Of a DNA stretch of 64,000 nucleotides, positions 1 to 7,086 are shown in pieces. The DNA is taken from NCBI GenBank assembly GCA_032051265.1, contig DAMBYU010000004.1, forward strand, positions 398,568 through 462,567, given 5' to 3'. This stretch comes from Dryocola sp032051265 (lineage in GTDB: Bacteria > Pseudomonadota > Gammaproteobacteria > Enterobacterales > Enterobacteriaceae). The translations under genes and the position numbers were made by a program. Each line of letters starts with the position of its first letter. Positions within the stretch are counted from its first letter, which is position 1. The notes under the pieces were generated by a model, which worked only from the letters and a program-made list of their open reading frames with translations, did no database searches and was not told the origin of the DNA.

Positions 1-193
1 GTTCTGTTTCCAGCGCCACGGCGGCATTCAGGTAATCCGGCTGATCCTGAGGGCCGAGCGGCGGCGTGCGATAAAAAGAGGAGGTGGCGACCACCCGACT
101 TTGCGGAATGGCCGCGATGGCGTTAAGCGCTGAGGCAACCTGCTCCAGCGGCGACGCCTGATTGCTACCGAGGGCGATATACGCCAGCGTCAT
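1..193 (-). CDS. folK: 6-hydroxymethyl-7,8-dihydropterin pyrophosphokinase, 5' part only
   Basis: The enzyme transfers pyrophosphate from ATP to 6-hydroxymethyl-7,8-dihydropterin in folate synthesis. Only the first 64 codons are present; the gene runs off the left edge. The visible N-terminus begins MTLAYIALGSNQ and continues through SSFYRTPPLGPQDQPDYLNA, which is the family's conserved N-terminal region (the ALGSN strand and the RTPP..GPQDQPDYLN substrate-binding segment). The ATG overlaps the pcnB stop codon by four bases (ATGA), so folK is probably translationally coupled to pcnB as in E. coli. The C-terminal half cannot be assessed. Confidence 0.95.
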   Translation of the reverse strand, partial: MTLAYIALGSNQASPLEQVASALNAIAAIPQSRVVATSSFYRTPPLGPQDQPDYLNAAVALETE

Positions 194-1587
194 GCAGCTC
201 CACCACTGCGCGGCGCGCGTTTGCGCGGGCGGCGATGGCGGCGACGCGCTGCAGGCTCATCGCCCAAATCGTTAAGCATCTCTTTTTGTGCCGGCGGCGC
301 GGCTACCTGGAACTCGCCCCACCATTTGGTCAGACGCAGCAGCTCCTGGTTGTTTTCCACTTCGGCACGCAAGGCCAGAAGATCGTATGCGGCACGGAAT
401 TTAGGATGCTCCATCAGCTTCCAGGCGCGTTTACCCTGGCGGCGCGACAGACGCAGCTGCAGGCCCCAGATATCGCGTACAAGCGTCGTAATACGTTTAG
501 GGATCGCCAGCGCCCGACAGGCCTCATCCAGCACTTCGTTCATCGCCAGGGCGAAGGCGTCCATATAAGCAAGGCCGCTTTCCTGGGTGAGCTTCTGCGC
601 CATTTCAAGCTGCGGATACCAGAACATGGCGGAGAACAGGAAGGCCGGATTAACGCGCATATCATTCTGAATGCGGTTATCGGTGTTCTTCAGCACCCGG
701 GCAACTATGTGCTCCATTGGGCTGTCGCCCTGCTCGGTAAAGTAGCGGGTAATAATCGGGAACAACGGCTGGAACAGCTGATATTCACGCAGCAGTTCGT
801 AGGTTGCGTAGCCATGTCCAGCCTGCAACAGCTTGAGAGATTCCTCGAACAGGCGCGCAGGCGGCACATCGTTAATCAACGTGGCGAGGCGTGGAATAGG
901 TTCGCCGGTTTCCGGACTGATGGTCATATTCAGCTTGGCTGCAAAGCGTACCGCACGCAGCATACGCACCGGGTCTTCACGGTAGCGCGTTTCCGGATCG
1001 CCAATCAGACGAATCACGCCGTTGCGTAAATCACGCAGGCCGCCAACGTAATCGCGGACTGAGAAATCCGCCACGCTGTAATAGAGGCTGTTAATCGTGA
1101 AGTCGCGGCGCTGGGCATCTTCTTCGATAGAGCCGAAGATATTATCGCGCAGCAGCATCCCGTTTTGACCGGTTTGCGAGGTCTGACGGTCCGCTTTTTG
1201 CTCTTCGTGGTGACCACGGAAGGTAGCGACTTCGATGATTTCTGGCCCAAACATGACGTGAGCAAGGCGGAAACGACGGCCCACCAGACGGCAGTTACGG
1301 AACAGTTTACGCACCTGATCCGGCGTGGCGCTGGTAGTCACGTCAAAATCTTTTGGTTTTTTGCCCAGCAAAAGGTCGCGAACGCCGCCGCCAACAAGGT
1401 AAGCCTCATAGCCCGCTTTGTTCAGTCGATAGAGCACCTTGAGGGCATTTTCACTGATATCTTTGCGGGAGATAGCGTGCTGGTCACGCGGAATGACCGT
1501 GATTTGCGGGAGATCTTCGCTCTCCTGCGCCACAATATCATCGCGGTTAAGCACCTTGCGGCAAAAATTAGCGACTCGGGTAAAAAT
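190..1587 (-). CDS. pcnB: Poly(A) polymerase I, AUU start
   Basis: PcnB adds 3' poly(A) tails to RNA and so promotes decay and plasmid copy-number control. The nucleotidyltransferase signature GGGVRDLLLG is followed by KDFDV, placing the metal-binding aspartates at residues 80 and 82. The arginine-rich C-terminal tail (RRRHRRPRKRAPR) is typical. No ATG or GTG lies in frame near the conserved N-terminus IFTRVANF. An ATT codon at 1587-1585 has a GAGG Shine-Dalgarno six bases upstream, and starting there gives 465 residues, the E. coli length. E. coli pcnB is known to use AUU. A TTG at 1608 would add seven residues but lacks a good ribosome site. Its stop overlaps folK. Confidence 0.93.
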   Translation of the reverse strand: MFTRVANFCRKVLNRDDIVAQESEDLPQITVIPRDQHAISRKDISENALKVLYRLNKAGYEAYLVGGGVRDLLLGKKPKDFDVTTSATPDQVRKLFRNCRLVGRRFRLAHVMFGPEIIEVATFRGHHEEQKADRQTSQTGQNGMLLRDNIFGSIEEDAQRRDFTINSLYYSVADFSVRDYVGGLRDLRNGVIRLIGDPETRYREDPVRMLRAVRFAAKLNMTISPETGEPIPRLATLINDVPPARLFEESLKLLQAGHGYATYELLREYQLFQPLFPIITRYFTEQGDSPMEHIVARVLKNTDNRIQNDMRVNPAFLFSAMFWYPQLEMAQKLTQESGLAYMDAFALAMNEVLDEACRALAIPKRITTLVRDIWGLQLRLSRRQGKRAWKLMEHPKFRAAYDLLALRAEVENNQELLRLTKWWGEFQVAAPPAQKEMLNDLGDEPAARRRHRRPRKRAPRSGGAA

Positions 1588-1593
1588 AGTCCA

Positions 1594-1597
1594 CCTC
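1594..1597 (-). promoter_or_regulatory. Ribosome binding site that decides the AUU start of pcnB
   Basis: On the minus strand GAGG is followed by TGGACT and then ATT, a six-base spacer. This supports initiation at ATT 1587 rather than the upstream TTG at 1608. Confidence 0.75.
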
Positions 1598-1643
1598 GGC
1601 AGTGTCAATCATAGGGACAAAAAAAACAGCGGCTAATCATAGC

Positions 1644-2540
1644 TCAGTGCGGGGCATTTGAGAATGATGTATTCATGGATGCATTTAATGGGACGTTTAC
1701 CAGCGCCCACTTTTCCACCGCTTCGCTTAGTAACCCCTCAAGGGAGAGATCCCGCCAGTGGGAAATAACCGGCTGGTTTAAGAAGGTTAAAGCGGCAATC
1801 AACACCGGGCGTGGATCGCCCTGCGGCAGGGCGGGAGCATGGTTTTGCTTGGATAATTTATTGCCTTGCTCGTTTAGCGCTAAAGGCAGATGAACGTAAT
1901 CCGGCACCCGAAAGCCAAGCTGCTGATAAAGCGAAATTTGCCTTACGGTCGGTTCGATTAAATCGGCGCCGCGGACGATCTCGGTCACGCCCTGGTCATT
2001 ATCATCAACCACCACGGCCAGATTATAAGCAAATAGCCCGTCGCGACGATGGATAATAAAATCTTCCCGCGCAAGCTTGTCGTCGGCAATTAACTCGCCA
2101 CGCAGTCGATCCTTAAAGCTCAATACCGGATGCTGCTGCAGCAGACGCATCGCCGCATTTTCTGGCCCATGGTTTAACGTCCGACAGTGGCCGTCGTAGA
2201 AACCGCCAATCTGCTGTATGCGGCTGCGGGAACAGGTGCAGTAATAGCTTAAATCCTGTTTGCGAAGCCAGGCCAGCGCCTCGCGGTAGGCTTCATGGCG
2301 CTGAGACTGCCACAGCACCTCGCCATCCCAGCGCAGCCCGTAATGGTCAAGCTGCCGTAAAATTGTCTCAGCGGCACCAGGCACTTCACGAGGAGGATCG
2401 ATATCTTCGATGCGGACCAGCCACTGTCCCTGGTTTGCGCGTGCCTGCAAATAGCTGCCAAGGGCGGCAATCAGCGAGCCGAAATGGAGTTCACCCGAAG
2501 GCGAGGGGGCAAAGCGCCCGATGTAGTGAGGAGCTGTCAT
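1644..2540 (-). CDS. gluQ: Glutamyl-Q tRNA(Asp) synthetase
   Basis: GluQ is a truncated paralogue of the glutamyl-tRNA synthetase catalytic core that attaches glutamate to queuosine at the wobble position of tRNA(Asp). The 298-residue protein starts with the class I nucleotide-binding segment GRFAPSPSGELHFGS (HIGH-like, H19). It has the zinc site C101, C103, Y115, C119 and the KMSKS-like motif KLSKQNH. The anticodon-binding domain of GltX is absent, as expected. It lies between dksA and pcnB, which is its usual place in gamma-proteobacteria, and is separated from dksA by a perfect hairpin. Confidence 0.96.
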   Translation of the reverse strand: MTAPHYIGRFAPSPSGELHFGSLIAALGSYLQARANQGQWLVRIEDIDPPREVPGAAETILRQLDHYGLRWDGEVLWQSQRHEAYREALAWLRKQDLSYYCTCSRSRIQQIGGFYDGHCRTLNHGPENAAMRLLQQHPVLSFKDRLRGELIADDKLAREDFIIHRRDGLFAYNLAVVVDDNDQGVTEIVRGADLIEPTVRQISLYQQLGFRVPDYVHLPLALNEQGNKLSKQNHAPALPQGDPRPVLIAALTFLNQPVISHWRDLSLEGLLSEAVEKWALVNVPLNASMNTSFSNAPH

Positions 2541-2561
2541 CTGTCTGGAGCCAGAAATGAA

Positions 2562-2586
2562 TAAGGCGGGAGAAGATCCCGCCTTA
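2562..2586 (-). terminator. Hairpin between dksA and gluQ
   Basis: A perfect 10-bp stem (TAAGGCGGGA with TCCCGCCTTA) and a 5-base loop sit 24 bases past the dksA stop and before the gluQ start. The U tract on the minus strand is short, so read-through from dksA into gluQ is likely; it may act as an attenuator. Confidence 0.65.
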
Positions 2587-2609
2587 AAAGTGGTGAAATT
2601 GCGGGCCGT

Positions 2610-3065
2610 TTAGCCGGCCATCTGTTTTTCGCGAATTTCTGCCAACGTTTTGCAGTCGATACACAAATCAGCCGTCGGACGAGCTTCAAGGCGACGAATA
2701 CCAATTTCAACGCCACAAGATTCGCAGTAGCCGAAATCTTCGTCTTCTACTTTCTTGAGCGTCTTCTCGATCTTCTTGATCAGTTTACGTTCGCGATCGC
2801 GGTTGCGCAGTTCCAGGCTGAACTCTTCTTCCTGGGCGGCACGGTCTACCGGGTCCGGGAAGTTAGCAGCTTCATCCTGCATATGCGTGACGGTACGATC
2901 AACTTCATCCATAAGTTGGTTACGCCAGGCTTCAAGTATACGCCTGAAGTGCGACAGCTGGGCTTCGTTCATGTATTCTTCGCCCGCTTTCTCCTGGTAT
3001 GGCTCCACCCCAGCGATGGCGAGGATACTCAGGGACGATGTTTTACGCTTTTGCCCTTCTTGCAT
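2610..3065 (-). CDS. dksA: RNA polymerase-binding transcription factor DksA
   Basis: DksA binds the RNA polymerase secondary channel and, with ppGpp, represses rRNA promoters and activates amino-acid biosynthesis promoters. The protein has 151 residues. The coiled-coil tip carries D71 and D74 (NFPDPVDRAAQ). The four-cysteine zinc site is C114, C117, C135 and C138 (CESC and CIDC). The start MQEGQKRKTSS at 3065 follows AAGGAG; an upstream in-frame start would add six non-conserved residues. The rRNA promoter at the right end of this window is a typical target class. Confidence 0.98.
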   Translation of the reverse strand: MQEGQKRKTSSLSILAIAGVEPYQEKAGEEYMNEAQLSHFRRILEAWRNQLMDEVDRTVTHMQDEAANFPDPVDRAAQEEEFSLELRNRDRERKLIKKIEKTLKKVEDEDFGYCESCGVEIGIRRLEARPTADLCIDCKTLAEIREKQMAG

Positions 3066-3150
3066 GTTGTTTCTCCTTAACACGCACTATCGGTCCCCTG
3101 TTGGGGGAAAATCAGGCCGCTATAAATAGCAGATGCTTTTCAGGATGGCA

Positions 3151-3156
3151 ATTATA
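3151..3156 (-). promoter_or_regulatory. Candidate -10 element for dksA
   Basis: The minus strand reads TATAAT about 85 bases upstream of the dksA start. TTGTCA lies upstream but only 13 bases away, so the -35 is poor. This is a candidate only. Confidence 0.35.
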
Positions 3157-3256
3157 TAAATTCCTCTCTTGACAACCCTGTGAAGAAAAGCGTATTTACG
3201 CGAGCGGCCAGAACACAAAACATACAATACGTTAACTGCTCTTTATAAATGAAATG

Positions 3257-3961
3257 CTATAAACAGACAGGCAACGGCGAGGTTAGAGTAAGCCCGCCTG
3301 CAGAAAGTTCTGCCCGCCAGGCAATTATTTCTACCCCGCATTCCTGCGCCTCGCACAAAAGTTGCGCATATTTTGCGTCGATGTGGCGTGCCGGGGAGAC
3401 ACGAGTGATGGCGGAGTGTAACACCGCAAACAGCAGCACCGCGCGTTCTCCATGCATGACCACGCTCATCAATTCCCGCAGATGTTTTTGCCCGCGAAGG
3501 CTGACGGCATCCGGGAAAAAGCCACTTCCCTGTTCGGATAACGTGACTGATTTCACTTCAATATAGCAGTTAACCTTATTATCCGCCTGTAGCATAAAGT
3601 CGATGCGGCTGCGTTCCGCACCGTACTTCACTTCGCTCAGTATTTTTGTATAACCGCTTAATTCCGGGAGCAGATTTTCCCTTAGCGCTTCCTTGACGAC
3701 GTTATTTGCCTGCAATGTATTTACACAAATGAAGTCGTCGTTTTGCGTCTGCGTTAACTCCCACGTATGGGCATATTTGCGCTTTAAATTTGCCGAAGTT
3801 GAATACCAGACGGTATCGCCAGGGGTTGCGCATCCGGTCATGGCGCCGGTGTTTGGACAGTGAAGCGTCAGTAATTCGCCCGCAGGGGTGATGACATCGG
3901 CCAGAAAGCGTTTGTAACGTTTAAGCAGCGTGGCGGACTGTAGCGCCGGGGTAAATTCCAT
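3257..3961 (-). CDS. sfsA: Sugar fermentation stimulation protein / DNA-binding nuclease-like SfsA
   Basis: This is a 234-residue SfsA family protein. The family is named for stimulating maltose metabolism in E. coli; its fold has an N-terminal OB-like part and a C-terminal nuclease-like core. Visible features are the N-terminal strands with RYKRFLADV and CPNTGAM, and the core with RIDFMLQ...NCYIEVKSVTL, whose D, E and K resemble a PD-(D/E)xK arrangement. The ATG directly abuts the thpR stop, so the two are probably cotranscribed. The molecular activity in vivo is not established. Confidence 0.93.
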   Translation of the reverse strand: MEFTPALQSATLLKRYKRFLADVITPAGELLTLHCPNTGAMTGCATPGDTVWYSTSANLKRKYAHTWELTQTQNDDFICVNTLQANNVVKEALRENLLPELSGYTKILSEVKYGAERSRIDFMLQADNKVNCYIEVKSVTLSEQGSGFFPDAVSLRGQKHLRELMSVVMHGERAVLLFAVLHSAITRVSPARHIDAKYAQLLCEAQECGVEIIAWRAELSAGGLTLTSPLPVCL

Positions 3962-4501
3962 CTACTCTTCCTTATTACCTAATGGCCAACGTTCCAGCGG
4001 CCGGTAGCGAGTACGTCCCTGGGCGAAAATGGACTCGTAAAGCACAAATTCTTCGACTTTAAACTGCCAGCGAAAGTTGGGCTGTGGAATGGCGACGGAT
4101 CGGGTCACGTTGCGATATAGCGTCACATGCGGATGATAAGGCTGTGGGCTCTGATAGCAGCCGTTCCGTGCCGCCTGCGCGCGCAACATATTGGCCAGTT
4201 GAATCAGGCCGAGTGACGCATGGCGCGGGCCGAGCCAGACAACGCGTGAACGAACCCAAAGTCCCGCGTTATCCAGCGTCAGCGTAAAACCAGGCTGCTG
4301 AATACGTCCGGCAAGCTGGCAGAGCGCTTTTTGCTTGTCGGCGCTCACGTCGCCCAGAAAAGCGAGCGTCAGATGCAGGTTTGCCGCCGCGACGGGCCGT
4401 CCGGCATCAGCAGAGAAATTTTCGGCGCGCCAGTGAATAATCTGCTGCTGCACCTCGGTGGGCATGTCGAGGGCAAAGAACAGTCGGCGAGTGTCGGCCA
4501 T
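3962..4501 (-). CDS. thpR: RNA 2',3'-cyclic phosphodiesterase (2H family)
   Basis: This 179-residue 2H phosphoesterase is the LigT/ThpR type, which opens 2',3'-cyclic phosphates and can reversibly make 2',5' RNA linkages in vitro. The two catalytic HxTx motifs are H43-L-T45 and H125-V-T127, at the spacing usual for the family. It heads a two-gene unit with sfsA (no intergenic base) and is divergent from hrpB across 73 bases. Confidence 0.93.
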   Translation of the reverse strand: MADTRRLFFALDMPTEVQQQIIHWRAENFSADAGRPVAAANLHLTLAFLGDVSADKQKALCQLAGRIQQPGFTLTLDNAGLWVRSRVVWLGPRHASLGLIQLANMLRAQAARNGCYQSPQPYHPHVTLYRNVTRSVAIPQPNFRWQFKVEEFVLYESIFAQGRTRYRPLERWPLGNKEE

Positions 4502-4530
4502 AGTTGTCTCTCGGTTAAGGTTTTGCGGGA

Positions 4531-4539
4531 TGCTACAAT
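4531..4539 (+). promoter_or_regulatory. Candidate extended -10 promoter for hrpB
   Basis: TGC followed by TACAAT forms an extended -10 about 36 bases before the hrpB GTG. No good -35 is visible, which an extended -10 can tolerate. Confidence 0.45.
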
Positions 4540-4574
4540 GCGCGATTGCGTATGTTAACTCTTTGGAGCTGTTT

Positions 4575-7007
4575 GTGTCGTTATTACCGGTCGCTGCGGT
4601 GTTACCCGATGTTCTTCACGCGCTTAAACACTCGCCGCAAGTCCTGCTCAACGCGCCTACCGGTGCGGGTAAATCTACCTGGCTGCCGCTGCAGATCCTT
4701 AAATCCGGTGTGATAAACGGACGCATTTTATTACTGGAACCGCGTCGCCTTGCGGCGCGTAACGTCGCGCAGAGGCTGGCAGAATCACTGGGTGAGAAAA
4801 GCGGAGAAACCGTTGGCTACCGCATGCGTGCCGAAACCTGCGTCGGGGCGAATACCCAGCTTGAAGTGGTGACCGAAGGGATCCTGACCCGAATGATCCA
4901 GCAGGATCCCGAACTTAACGGCATCGCGCTGGTGATCCTCGATGAATTCCACGAGCGCAGCCTGCAGGCCGATCTGGCTTTAGCGCTGCTGCTCGACGTG
5001 CAGCAAGGGCTACGTGAAGACCTTAAGTTGCTGATCATGTCGGCAACGCTTGATAATCAGCGCCTGCAGCGCTGTCTCCCCGATGCGCCGGTGATTAGCT
5101 CTGAAGGGCGTGCTTATCCGGTAGAACGCCGCTACAGCCCGCTTGCTGCCCATCAACGTTTTGACGAAGCCGTTGCCATCGCCGTAGCAAACCTGCTGCG
5201 CGAAGAATCAGGCTCGCTGCTTTTGTTTCTGCCGGGGGTGGGGGAAATTCAGCGCGTGCAGGAGCAGCTTCAGGAACGTATAGCGAGTGATGTGCAGCTT
5301 TGCCCGTTGTACGGCGCCCTGCCGCTCAGCGAGCAGCGTAAAGCCATACTGCCGGCAGCTCCCGGCAGACGTAAAGTGGTGCTGGCAACCAACATCGCCG
5401 AGACGAGCCTGACGATTGAAGGCATCCGGCTGGTCGTTGACTGCGCGCTTGAACGCGCAGCGCGTTTTGACGTGCGATCGGGGCTGACGCGACTGGTCAC
5501 GCAGCGCGTCAGCCAGGCTTCTATGACCCAGCGCGCCGGGCGTGCCGGACGACTCGAACCGGGTATTTGTTTACATTTGACCAGCGGTGAGCAGGCCGAG
5601 CGCGCGAGCGCGCAGAGCGAACCGGAAATTCTGCAAAGCGATCTTTCCGGCCTGTGGCTTGAGCTTTTACAGTGGGGATGTCAGGACCCGAATCAACTGA
5701 CCTGGCTGGATGCGCCGCCAGCGGCTACGCTTCACGCGGCGCAGCAGCTTCTGCGCCAGCTCAACGCGCTGGATGAACAAAATCGCCTGACGCCAGGCGG
5801 GCAAAAAATGGCGCGGCTCGGCAACGATCCGCGTTTTGCCGCTATGCTGGTTGCGGCCAGAACGCCTGATGAGCAGGCGACGGCAGCGCGCCTTGTCGCC
5901 ATCCTGGAAGAACCCCCTCGTGGCCAGGACAGCGATTTGCGCAACGCGTTTGGCCGCCGTCAGGAAAACTGGCAGCAGCGCGCAAACCAGCTTCTTAAAC
6001 GCCTGAACAGCCGGGGCGGGCAGGTTGATATCGGGCTTGCAGGCCCGCTGCTTGCGCAGGCGTTTGGCGACCGTATCGCCCGCAGGCGCGGACAGGATGG
6101 GCGCTACCAGCTGGCGAACGGCATGGGGGCAATGTTAAACCAGGACGACGCGCTGACCCGCTATGAATGGCTGCTTGCGCCGCTGCTTTTGCAGGGTAGC
6201 CAGACGCCGGATGCGCGTATGCTTCAGGCGCTGCCGCTGGATATCGACGCGTTGGTGGCAAGCGTGCCTGGACTGCTGACCCAAAGCGATTCCGTAGAGT
6301 GGGACGAAACGCAGGGAACGCTAAAAGCGTTTCGCCGCACGCAGATTGGTCAACTGGTGATAAAGGTTCAGCCTCTGGCAAAACCTTCTGAAGATGAGTT
6401 GCACCAGGCGATGCTAAACGGTATTCGCGACCGTGGGCTGGGCGTGTTGAACTGGTCTTCCCAGGCGCAGCAATTACGCGTTCGTCTGGCATGCGCGGCA
6501 AAATGGCTTCCTGAACATAGCTGGCCAGATGTGAGTGACGAAGCGCTGCTGCGGGATCTGGATAGCTGGCTGCTGCCGGAAATGACTGGCGTACACTCGC
6601 TGCGCGCGCTGAAAAATATCGATATCAACCGGGCGTTACAGAACCTGCTAGCGTGGAGCATGCGTCAACGTCTGGATAGTGTGCTGCCAACTCATTACAC
6701 TGTGCCGACCGGAAGCCAGATTGCTGTCCGCTACGACGCAGACAATCCGCCCGTGCTGGCGGTGCGCATGCAGGAAATGTTTGGTGAAGCGCAAACCCCG
6801 GTGATTGCCGAGGGACGCGTGCCGTTAGTGCTGGAGCTGCTCTCTCCCGCCCAGCGTCCGTTACAGATTACGCGCGATTTAACCGCGTTCTGGAACGGAG
6901 CGTACCGGGAGGTGCAAAAAGAGATGAAGGGACGCTATCCGAAGCATGTCTGGCCGGACTCGCCGGCAACGGCGCTGCCGACGCGGCGTACCAAAAAGTA
7001 TCAGTGA
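4575..7007 (+). CDS. hrpB: ATP-dependent helicase-like protein HrpB
   Basis: This is a DEAH-type superfamily 2 protein of 810 residues. Walker A APTGAGKST lies at 27-35, the box DEFH at 123-126, MSAT at 155-158, and motif VI QRAGRAGR lies near residue 320. The C-terminal half contains the HrpB-specific domain. The start is taken as GTG 4575, preceded by GGAG at six bases. This gives MSLLPVAAVLP, matching the family N-terminus and the E. coli length of 809; an earlier in-frame start would overlap thpR and add unconserved residues. The physiological substrate is unknown. It precedes mrcB, with which structural work in E. coli has associated it by genomic neighbourhood only. Confidence 0.93.
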   Translation: MSLLPVAAVLPDVLHALKHSPQVLLNAPTGAGKSTWLPLQILKSGVINGRILLLEPRRLAARNVAQRLAESLGEKSGETVGYRMRAETCVGANTQLEVVTEGILTRMIQQDPELNGIALVILDEFHERSLQADLALALLLDVQQGLREDLKLLIMSATLDNQRLQRCLPDAPVISSEGRAYPVERRYSPLAAHQRFDEAVAIAVANLLREESGSLLLFLPGVGEIQRVQEQLQERIASDVQLCPLYGALPLSEQRKAILPAAPGRRKVVLATNIAETSLTIEGIRLVVDCALERAARFDVRSGLTRLVTQRVSQASMTQRAGRAGRLEPGICLHLTSGEQAERASAQSEPEILQSDLSGLWLELLQWGCQDPNQLTWLDAPPAATLHAAQQLLRQLNALDEQNRLTPGGQKMARLGNDPRFAAMLVAARTPDEQATAARLVAILEEPPRGQDSDLRNAFGRRQENWQQRANQLLKRLNSRGGQVDIGLAGPLLAQAFGDRIARRRGQDGRYQLANGMGAMLNQDDALTRYEWLLAPLLLQGSQTPDARMLQALPLDIDALVASVPGLLTQSDSVEWDETQGTLKAFRRTQIGQLVIKVQPLAKPSEDELHQAMLNGIRDRGLGVLNWSSQAQQLRVRLACAAKWLPEHSWPDVSDEALLRDLDSWLLPEMTGVHSLRALKNIDINRALQNLLAWSMRQRLDSVLPTHYTVPTGSQIAVRYDADNPPVLAVRMQEMFGEAQTPVIAEGRVPLVLELLSPAQRPLQITRDLTAFWNGAYREVQKEMKGRYPKHVWPDSPATALPTRRTKKYQ

Positions 7008-7086
7008 CTTTGAGAGATTTCTTCTTCCGTCATCGGCGGAAGAAAGGAGAATCAGGCCGTGCGCCTCATTTTTGGTGGAGAAAGCA

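Noticed and set aside
235..1029. 264-codon plus-strand frame opposite pcnB
   Set aside because: Antisense shadow of pcnB; composition and sequence resemble no protein family I know.
3170..3200. TTGACA on the plus strand between dksA and sfsA as a promoter
   Set aside because: No -10 at a usable distance and no plus-strand gene follows; the neighbouring genes all run minus.
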